Shown here in pieces: positions 58,389-64,000 of a stretch of DNA of 64,000 bases (position 1 is its first letter; every line of letters starts with the position of its first letter). Under the pieces are notes generated by a model that was given only the letters and a program-made list of their open reading frames with translations, was not told where the DNA came from and made no database searches. A program made the position numbers and the translations under genes. The stretch is from Streptomyces sp. NBC_01214 (GTDB taxonomy: Bacteria; Actinomycetota; Actinomycetes; Streptomycetales; Streptomycetaceae). The DNA lies in contig NZ_JAPEOS010000001.1 of assembly GCF_026340975.1 (NCBI RefSeq), forward strand, positions 4,931,001 through 4,995,000. Reading direction: 5' to 3'.

Positions 58389-58805
58389 ATGGCCACGCCT
58401 CCCGCGCCGCAGATCCCCGAGCAGCCCGCCGCTCCCGGCCCGTCCGACGCCCCCGTCGCACCGTCCGAGCCCGCGAAGAAGAAGGGCGGCCTGGGGAAGA
58501 AGATCCTCGGCGTCGCCGTGGTGATCGCGGTCGCACTGTTCTGGCGCCTGGGCCTTCCCCACCTGACGGGCGACGCCCCGGTGCACGCGGAGGCCGGCGA
58601 TTGCGTCGTCGTCACCGGCCCGGAGAACGCCCCCAAGGTCGAGAGCAAGGGCTGCACCGAGAAGGTGGCCGACCTCTACAAGGTCGTCAAGGTCGTCGAC
58701 AACACCTTCGACGTCGACAAGTGCGAGGGCGTGGCCGAGGTCGCTCTCGCGCAGCAGCTCGAGACGGACAAGTTCGTCCTCTGCATGGAGCCCGTCAAGA
58801 ACTGA
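58389..58805 (+). CDS. LppU/SCO3897-family protein
   Basis: A 138-aa protein: a Pro/Ala-rich cytosolic tail (ATPPAPQIPEQPAAPGPSDAPVAP), a Lys-rich patch (AKKKGGLGKK), one membrane segment (ILGVAVVIAVALFWRLGL) and an extracytoplasmic domain with AGDCVVVTGPENAPKVESKGCTEKVADLYKVVKVVDNTFDVDKCEGVAEVALAQQ, holding the family's conserved Cys pairs. The layout is that of the LppU/SCO3897 family, of unknown function in the envelope. ATG 58389 is preferred; upstream frame from 58326 is non-similar. A strong hairpin follows. Confidence 0.88.
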   Translation: MATPPAPQIPEQPAAPGPSDAPVAPSEPAKKKGGLGKKILGVAVVIAVALFWRLGLPHLTGDAPVHAEAGDCVVVTGPENAPKVESKGCTEKVADLYKVVKVVDNTFDVDKCEGVAEVALAQQLETDKFVLCMEPVKN

Positions 58806-58818
58806 CGCTCCACACATG

Positions 58819-58857
58819 GCCGTAGGGGCCGGACCCGCCGGGTCCGGCCCCTACGGC
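58819..58857. terminator. 18-bp perfect hairpin after the LppU gene
   Basis: GCCGTAGGGGCCGGACCC (58819-58836) and GGGTCCGGCCCCTACGGC (58840-58857) pair fully around a 3-base loop, 14 bases after the stop. A minus-strand fragment also ends into it. Confidence 0.9.
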
Positions 58858-59293
58858 GTCCCGGCGGGCCGTCGGACGGTGCGCCCGTGCAGGGAGTGCA
58901 GCAGCGTGAGGTCGTCTCCGGACAGCCGCAGCACGACGCCGATACGTTCGCCGCCAGATGGTCAGGGTCGCCCGTGCGTGGGACTCCGCGAGCGCCACGC
59001 TCCCGTCATCGGCCGTACGTCTGGTGGCAGAGCGCCGCCACGGCGGGGCTGGTGACGCCGTGCGCGGCGCGGCACGACAACGTCATGTCCCCGGTCCACG
59101 TCCCGGGACCGGGTCCGGCCCCGTGCAGGAACACTGTGGCTGGTCGGTGAGGAATGATCCGCTCGGGGTATCCGCGTGGCTGCGCCGGCTCTCGGAAGAC
59201 GGTGGGGCTGCCCGCTCGTCATGGTGGAGCTGTTCGAAGCGGCTTGATCGGTCTCATTTCTGAGACACGGGCTCGACGACGAAGAGGTCCGTG
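58858..59293. other. Spacer with a 32-codon minus-strand fragment
   Basis: On the minus strand PSGGERIGVVLRLSGDDLTLLHSLHGRTVRRPAGTP ends at the hairpin and looks like the C terminus of a lost protein; an in-frame TGA lies directly upstream. The rest is not recognised. Confidence 0.4.
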
Positions 59294-59602
59294 CTAACTG
59301 GTCTCGTTCTTCGCGTCGATCCAGTCGTGGGTGATGACGGTTCCGCCGGTGCAGCGCAGGCTGGTCGGACGGGTGTCCCGCTTCCAGGAGGACCACTTGT
59401 AGTCGCCGTCGGAACACCTGATACCGAGCCGCCAGATGCCGCCGTCCGACATGTCTGAGCACGCGCCCCGGGCAAAGGTCGGGTTGGTCAGCTCGCTCCA
59501 GCAGCCGCGGGGTGTGGCGCTCGCGGGTGATGCTGTGACTCCCACTCCGACGATGAGCGCGGCCCCGATTCCGGCACTGGTGAGGGCATGACGTAGTCGC
59601 AT
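59294..59602 (-). CDS. Secreted small protein, tandem copy B
   Basis: A 102-aa precursor: signal peptide MRLRHALTSAGIGAALIVGVGVTASPASA, mature TPRGCWSELTNPTFARGACSDMSDGGIWRLGIRCSDGDYKWSSWKRDTRPTSLRCTGGTVITHDWIDAKNETS with four Cys. About three quarters of the residues match copy A at 59692-59988, including the signal peptide almost completely. GAAGGGGAG precedes ATG 59602. The family is not recognised; the Cys spacing suggests two disulfides and a compact beta fold in the medium or wall. Confidence 0.75.
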   Translation of the reverse strand: MRLRHALTSAGIGAALIVGVGVTASPASATPRGCWSELTNPTFARGACSDMSDGGIWRLGIRCSDGDYKWSSWKRDTRPTSLRCTGGTVITHDWIDAKNETS

Positions 59603-59691
59603 CGGTTCTCCCCTTCGAGTGGTGGTGCACGAAGCCGTATGAGCACGAGAGCGGTTGGCCGTCCGGCTCGTACGGCCTGATGTCCCGAGTA

Positions 59692-59988
59692 CTACTGAAC
59701 GTCGACCCAGTCGTGGGTGATGATGGTTCCGCCGGTGCAGCGCAGGCTGGTGGGCGTGGCCGTGTCCTTCCAGAGTGACCACTTGTAGTCGCCGTCGGAA
59801 CACCTGATGCCCAGCCGCCACCGGCCACCCCCCGACATGTCCGAACATCCTCCTCGGCCGAAAGACGAGCCCTTGCCATTGCTCCAGCAGCCAGCAGGCT
59901 TGGCGCTTGCCGGTGTTGCAGTCACTCCCATCCCGACGATGAGCGCGGCCCCGATTCCCGCACTGGTGAGGGCATGACGTAATCGCAT
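59692..59988 (-). CDS. Secreted small protein, tandem copy A
   Basis: A 98-aa precursor: signal peptide MRLRHALTSAGIGAALIVGMGVTATPASA, mature KPAGCWSNGKGSSFGRGGCSDMSGGGRWRLGIRCSDGDYKWSLWKDTATPTSLRCTGGTIITHDWVDVQ with the same four Cys as copy B. The two genes and their leaders repeat over about 400 bases with few gaps, clear evidence of recent duplication. Divergence is concentrated in the loop after CWS and in the C-terminal tail. Expressed first in the pair if they share a transcript. Confidence 0.75.
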   Translation of the reverse strand: MRLRHALTSAGIGAALIVGMGVTATPASAKPAGCWSNGKGSSFGRGGCSDMSGGGRWRLGIRCSDGDYKWSLWKDTATPTSLRCTGGTIITHDWVDVQ

Positions 59989-61336
59989 CAGCGTTCCCCT
60001 TCGAGTAGTGGTACAGGAAGCCACACTGAGTCAGTAGGGCTCTTCGAGCGGCTGCGCTGGCGTGCGCAACAAGGTGCACACATGGGTAGGCGCCCTGCTC
60101 CGGTGAACTCGAGAGGACCCCGTCGGCGAGCACGACCGAGTTTCTGGTTTCACCGTCAGCGTGATGACGACCAGGCTGAGGCCACGGCCGGGACCGGGCC
60201 TTCTACGCGTGCGCACCTCGTCCCGTCCGCTTCCTGACTAGCACGCACGAGGCTAGAAGGCGGCAGGCTTGGCCCGCAAGGCGTCCAGATCGGACACGAG
60301 CTTGGACAACTGCCGGGCCGGTCGGCCGGCAGGCTGCGCGGTCACCTCGGCGACGCTGTCATGGCCGTGCTGATGCAGGGCGCGGACTGGCCCCTGATGG
60401 CCGGCAGGCTCGTCGGCGTGCAGGAGGGCGGTGTCGACCTGGGTGCGTTCCTGCCGCAGACGGGCTGGATGACCGCCGGGTCCACCAGGCCGTCACCGCG
60501 AACACGGCGCGCATCAAGGCCGCGGTACCCGCCCACCGGCAGCAGGTCGCCCCGGCCAGGCGCGTGGACGCGGCCGGTGAGCGGCAGCTCCCACAACCCA
60601 GCCCCGGCGGCGCCGGTCGTGGTGGTCGGGGCCGGAGGTCGTTGTCCGGTGGGTAGGACGGACACGGCTGCCGGCGAAAAGGCCGTGCCGGAGCGGGGCG
60701 AGAGGGGCGGGCGCATGAGGTCGTGGCGCTGCTGCTCAGCACGGCCCTGATCGTGGCCGTGGTGACGGTGGTGCGCTGGGCCCGCGCCGCCACCGTCGCC
60801 CGCCCGGCTCCCGGCACCGCGAGGGTTTGCCGCCGGAGCATCGTCGTCAGTCAGTGGCATAGCCACGACCACCGGAACCCGCTACGAGCGCCGATGTCAG
60901 TGGCCTGCGCTACGGTCGTCTTCCCCACAGGGCGCGCGTGGTCCTCGCCCGGCCTCTATCTCAGGCCGGGCGAGGGCGCGTGGCGTGATCCCCATCTTCG
61001 GCACGGGGAGCACGCCTCTTCCGGATGGAAGGGCCGACACCAAGGTGTCCTGTCTCCATATGACGGGGTGTCGGGGTGGGATTGCAAGGAAAAACCGGGA
61101 ACTTAATGCGTTCGCTGCTCTCGGTGCCCTCTACGTGCAACGGAACGGTCATCTCCGGCCGCGCGCCGACCGTCTCCGACTCCTAATGTTCCGTAATTTC
61201 TTGATCACGTCGCGTGATCTGCATGCCTGGGGTCATGCTGATGCTCCTCCAACAGCGGTTCGGCACCCGCTCGTTGGACGGACCCCCCTCTTGGGGGTCT
61301 TTCGGATGATTGCGGACTCGACATCAAGGAACGGTG
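59989..61336. other. 1.35 kb without an intact gene
   Basis: Between 60470 and 60830 a + frame gives GLDDRRVHQAVTANTARIKAAVPAHRQQVAPARRVDAAGE and, further on, HEVVALLLSTALIVAVVTVVRWARAA, probably remnants of one or two genes. The rest, including 60880-61270, shows nothing apart from the terminator at 61281. Confidence 0.45.
61281..61299 (+). terminator. Rho-independent-type terminator before the operon
   Basis: GACCCCC (61281-61287) and GGGGGTC (61293-61299) with a 5-base loop, followed by TTTC. The hairpin lies 38 bases upstream of the next start, so it could also act as an attenuator for the three-gene operon. Confidence 0.65.
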
Positions 61337-61567
61337 ATGAACAAGAAGCAGATAGCGGCGGCAATGGCGCTGGCGCTGGTGGTGTTGCTGGTCTTCGGCT
61401 GGAGCGCGGTGATGGCGGCGATGGGCCACGCGGGCCTGATAGCCGGGCTGGCTCCGGTCCTTGGCCTGACGGTCACCCAGGTCGTGCGCTGCACCCGCTC
61501 GCGGACCACGGCCGGTTCCGGGCACCGCGTTGCCACGGTGCCCGACAAGGAGGACGGCGCTCCGTGA
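61337..61567 (+). CDS. Small membrane protein, operon gene 1
   Basis: A 76-aa protein with two hydrophobic segments (IAAAMALALVVLLVFGWSAVMAAMG and GLIAGLAPVLGLTVTQVV) and a basic C-terminal tail (RCTRSRTTAGSGHRVATVPDKEDGAP). AAGGAACGG precedes ATG 61337. The stop overlaps the next start as GTGA. It is a hypothetical membrane protein that travels with the two following genes. Confidence 0.7.
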   Translation: MNKKQIAAAMALALVVLLVFGWSAVMAAMGHAGLIAGLAPVLGLTVTQVVRCTRSRTTAGSGHRVATVPDKEDGAP

Positions 61568-62466
61568 CGACGTCGTTCAACACGCCGGGGCCGGCCTCCG
61601 AGCCGGCCCCGGTCCGCCCCGGCCGCAAGCTCGGCCCCATCGCGGACACGGTCAGCAGCTCGCACCGCGCCTGGCTGGAGCCGACCCGCGAGCACTACCT
61701 GGCCAGCGGCCGCACCCTCAGCGACCTCAGCCGTAACGTCCTGGCCAAATCGAAGCTGTCTGAGCTGTTACGCGGCGTTGGACACTACCCGCGCTGGGAG
61801 GTTATCCACCGCCTGGCCGGCGAGCTGGACATACCCGGCTGGCCCCTGTATCGGCTGTGGAAGCAGGCCGCCATGGACGCAGGGAAGAGCCGGGACTGGG
61901 TCGACCGGTCCACTGAGGGCACGACCGCCGTGGCCACCGCCCGCTCCGACCAGCCCCTCGAACACTGGGCGCTGTGCCAGACCGTAGTGGAGGGATATCT
62001 CGCCTACGCAGGAGTCTTCCTCACCGACGGCACTCACAAGACCGCAGTGGATGACACCTTCGCGATTCTGTGGCTCTGCTTCGACGAGGCCCTCGCCAGC
62101 CCTGACATCCGCCGCTACACCTGGAACATCCTGCGCGCCACCGTCAAGGCCAAGGCCAACTACCGGGATGAACGCCCGGTGCTGGCCGAAGCCGCCTTCG
62201 ACACCATCTCTCTGAGCCACCCCGGCCCGGAAGAGCAGCCCACAGGGCTGGCCGAGATCCTGGAGCTGTTCACTGCCATCAGCAAACTGCCCGACGCCCA
62301 ACTCGACGTCATGGTGCTGCGGCGCCTGTGCGGTTTCCAGCCCAAGCAGGTCTCCGATCTCCTCGGTATCCCCCTAGCCGCCGTCCGGTCCGACGAACGC
62401 CACGCCAGACGTTTCCTGGACGACACCATCGAGCTGCCGCCCCGAACCGGAGGACCCACTCCATGA
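61564..62466 (+). CDS. Regulator with N-terminal HTH and sigma-4-like C terminus, operon gene 2
   Basis: A 300-aa protein from GTG 61564. Residues 50-100 (THREHYLASG..-type opening LEPTREHYLASGRTLSDLSRNVLAKSKLSELLRGVGHYPRWEVIHRLAGELDIPGWPLYRLWKQAA) form an XRE-like helix-turn-helix. The C-terminal part ELFTAISKLPDAQLDVMVLRRLCGFQPKQVSDLLGIPLAAVRSDERHARRFLDDTI resembles region 4 of an ECF sigma factor, without a region 2. The middle (HWALCQTVVEGYLAYAGVFLTDG...) is helical. It overlaps the genes on both sides. It probably acts as a DNA-binding regulator; the two recognition units are unusual in one chain. Confidence 0.75.
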   Translation: MTTSFNTPGPASEPAPVRPGRKLGPIADTVSSSHRAWLEPTREHYLASGRTLSDLSRNVLAKSKLSELLRGVGHYPRWEVIHRLAGELDIPGWPLYRLWKQAAMDAGKSRDWVDRSTEGTTAVATARSDQPLEHWALCQTVVEGYLAYAGVFLTDGTHKTAVDDTFAILWLCFDEALASPDIRRYTWNILRATVKAKANYRDERPVLAEAAFDTISLSHPGPEEQPTGLAEILELFTAISKLPDAQLDVMVLRRLCGFQPKQVSDLLGIPLAAVRSDERHARRFLDDTIELPPRTGGPTP

Positions 62467-63275
62467 CCACCCTCGAACACCTGCTGTCCAGAGCATTGCT
62501 CACCCCCAACCGAGCCGTGCCCCGCGACATCGTTCCGATCCGCGAGACCAGCTCACGCAACCATCCGGTGGCGATCGAGGCTCCGAAGACGAGTGCAGCT
62601 GAGGAACTGCGAGCACTGTGCGAGGCCCTGGTCCATCACACCCCGGCCACAACGGTCGCCGGCTTCGTCACCGAACAAGTACCCGAACCCCGAAGCGCCC
62701 TGATTCTGGCCTGCGTGCTTCAGTTGACCGACACCGACGACGGCGCCAGGTTCTGGTGGCAGTACGCCGCTGGCGCTGGCCATCCGGCCGCCGCCTACTG
62801 CCTCTACCTGCACCACCTTTCCCTCGGCGAGACTCACACCGCCCGCTGGTGGCGCACCCAGACCGATCAGACGCACACCGATACGGCCAAACCCGACGCA
62901 CCCACCGTGCATACGACCATCCGCTGCGACGGCGACCCGTTCGTTCTCCACCACGACGACGGCGCCTCCAGCACCACACTCCTGCGCGTCATGCGCGGCC
63001 TGGCCGGACACGTCAGCCGGCCCCGGTCCGCCGTGGTCGCTGAGCTGATGACCTACATGCCCACCGCCGTGGCCGTGGGCTACCTCCGCGAACCCGAAAG
63101 CGAGCTGCCCCTGCCCGGCCCCGACTTCGCGCACAAGGTCCGGACCCTTCTGGCTGCGGCCGCCAACCGACCCGACGGCCCCAGCGACCTCCCGGCCCGC
63201 CCGACCCTGCGGCGAGACACCACCCGGACCACGCGACGGGCACGCCGCCAGATCGACGAAGCAGCGACCCACTGA
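62463..63275 (+). CDS. Hypothetical protein, operon gene 3
   Basis: A 270-aa protein beginning inside the regulator's stop (ATGA). SALILACVLQLTDTDDGARFWWQYAAGAGHPAAAYCLYLHHLSLGETHTARWW looks like a pair of Sel1/TPR-like helical repeats; the remainder (TTIRCDGDPFVLHHDDGASSTTLLRVMRGLAGHVSRPRSAVVAELMTYMPTAVAVGYLREPESELPLPGPDF) is mixed and unassigned. The order small membrane protein, sigma-4-like regulator, Sel1-like protein recalls Streptomyces regulatory operons of unknown function. A hairpin follows. Confidence 0.7.
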   Translation: MTTLEHLLSRALLTPNRAVPRDIVPIRETSSRNHPVAIEAPKTSAAEELRALCEALVHHTPATTVAGFVTEQVPEPRSALILACVLQLTDTDDGARFWWQYAAGAGHPAAAYCLYLHHLSLGETHTARWWRTQTDQTHTDTAKPDAPTVHTTIRCDGDPFVLHHDDGASSTTLLRVMRGLAGHVSRPRSAVVAELMTYMPTAVAVGYLREPESELPLPGPDFAHKVRTLLAAAANRPDGPSDLPARPTLRRDTTRTTRRARRQIDEAATH

Positions 63276-63283
63276 ACCACCCC

Positions 63284-63316
63284 CGCCCTCCCCTGCACTG
63301 CCCGCAGGGGAGGGCG
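63284..63316 (+). terminator. Hairpin terminator of the three-gene operon
   Basis: Perfect 13-bp arms CGCCCTCCCCTGC (63284-63296) and GCAGGGGAGGGCG (63304-63316) around a 7-base loop, directly after the stop at 63275. Confidence 0.85.
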
Positions 63317-63840
63317 CTGAACTTGGCTCACCAGCGTGTGCTTGGCCAGCTTGATGAGGTTCGGCCCGGTGACTGGTGACCGGATCGGTGAGTCTGGAGC
63401 ACACGGGTACGGCTGTCCTCCGGGCGTCACGGCGGCGGGCCGATCGGGGGTCACCCCGACCGGCGGCCCGGCGTTGTTCGCGGCGCGGACGACATGCTGG
63501 ACGTGCTCCTCGACGCGGTTATCGAGCCGCGCCTGAAACTGATCAGCGGGGATGAGGCGAGGACCCTGATGGTTCTCGTCGGGGTGCTTGACGATGACGC
63601 GCAGTCCGAGGGGGTCCTGCGCCAGCCCGAGGGGCGCCTCCGCACCCGCCGCGGCCGTCGACGGCCGGTGTCGGCCGGTGTCGGCGTACTGAGAACCGCG
63701 CTCAGGCGTGTACGGACGAACGTGCTCAGGCGTGGGACCGGGACGACAACCCTGCGGCCGTGGGGGTATCCGCGAGCGCCCATGACCCGTCGGCGGCCTG
63801 AACCTGGGGCTGGGGCGCACGCAGGCGTAGGCTCTCGGGG
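63317..63840. other. Unresolved 0.5 kb upstream of the MerR gene
   Basis: Both strands keep a G/C-rich third-position bias here (+ frame from ATG 63494, MLDVLLDAVIEPRLKLISGDEARTLMVLVGVLDDDAQSEG; minus frame LGLAQDPLGLRVIVKHPDENHQGPRLIPADQFQARLDNRVEEHVQHVVRAANNAG). The minus version looks more like a protein end, but neither is recognised, so no gene is called. Confidence 0.35.
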
Positions 63841-64000
63841 ATGCGGATAGGCGAGTTGTCAAAGCGCACGGGCGTGAGTCCGCGCTCACTGCGGTACTAC
63901 GAAGAGCAGGGCCTGCTGACCAGCTCACGCTCCGACGCGGGGCAGCGTCACTATTCCGATGCTGCGGTCCAGCGCGTGTCGCTCATCCGGCAGTTGTTCG
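63841..64000 (+). CDS. MerR-family regulator, 3' end outside window
   Basis: From ATG 63841 the 53 visible residues are MRIGELSKRTGVSPRSLRYYEEQGLLTSSRSDAGQRHYSDAAVQRVSLIRQLF: the MerR winged helix-turn-helix (IGELSKRTGVSPRSLRYYEEQGLL) with the second wing (GQRHYSDAAVQRVSLIRQL). The effector domain lies beyond the window, so the signal (metal, redox or organic) cannot be told. Confidence 0.9.
   Translation, partial: MRIGELSKRTGVSPRSLRYYEEQGLLTSSRSDAGQRHYSDAAVQRVSLIRQLF

Noticed and set aside
1..64000. tRNA, rRNA or tmRNA genes
   Set aside because: I looked for the T-loop GGTTCGAATCC-type core and CCA ends near integrase and IS relics and found no convincing cloverleaf; a dedicated tRNA scan was not possible here.

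Overview
The window is high-GC DNA with strong third-position G/C bias. Its gene content (phenazine genes, microbial transglutaminase, SLP/TAP-type secreted peptidase, LppU/SCO3897 protein, NF041680-type transposase, GTG/TTG starts) points to a Streptomyces chromosome, probably an accessory or arm region, because decayed genes and insertion-sequence remains are unusually dense.

Layout. 1-9.9 kb: the 3' part of a phenazine cluster on the + strand: phzD (cut by the window edge), phzE, a small ABM-like gene, phzF, phzG, a flavin reductase, a WrbA-like flavoprotein, then a methyl-supply block (metK, adenosine kinase, metF), a 53-aa ORF coupled on both sides, and a decayed chorismate synthase gene. 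10-13.6 kb: VOC protein, mgtE and a convergent PhzM-type methyltransferase, separated by strong hairpins. 13.6-30 kb: a secreted S33 peptidase, regulator/target pairs (TIGR03086/WYL, ArsR/MFS, SRPBCC/XRE) and many broken genes (WYL, SDR, DUF6571-like, MFS, LysR). 30.6-38.3 kb: an SMP-30-like secreted propeller protein, an IS5-type element carrying a passenger gene inserted exactly into CTAG, DUF1761, and divergent regulator/enzyme pairs (DinB/WYL, HxlR/RidA, HSL esterase/MarR), each with a palindromic operator candidate. 38.4-49.2 kb: the most decayed part (HNH, kinase, peptidoglycan-binding, integrase and two IS5-type fragments) around one intact 482-codon transposase, two unknown divergent genes, and a subtilisin-like protease next to a beta-trefoil protein. 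49.2-64 kb: a large pentapeptide-repeat membrane protein, a P-loop NTPase coupled to a periplasmic-binding-type protein, a prepro-transglutaminase, an LppU protein, tandemly duplicated secreted small proteins, a three-gene coupled regulatory operon, and the start of a MerR regulator.

How the genes work together. PhzE and PhzD make the dihydroxyanthranilate precursor from chorismate; PhzF and PhzG convert it toward phenazine carboxylates; the flavin enzymes could feed a tailoring oxygenase lying outside the window. MetK, MetF and adenosine kinase would supply SAM and clear its by-product, which fits methylation by the nearby methyltransferase. The rest is not one pathway: it is a mosaic of self-contained regulator/effector pairs and mobile DNA. 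All functions are inferred from recognisable motifs and remembered family sequences; no database search was run.
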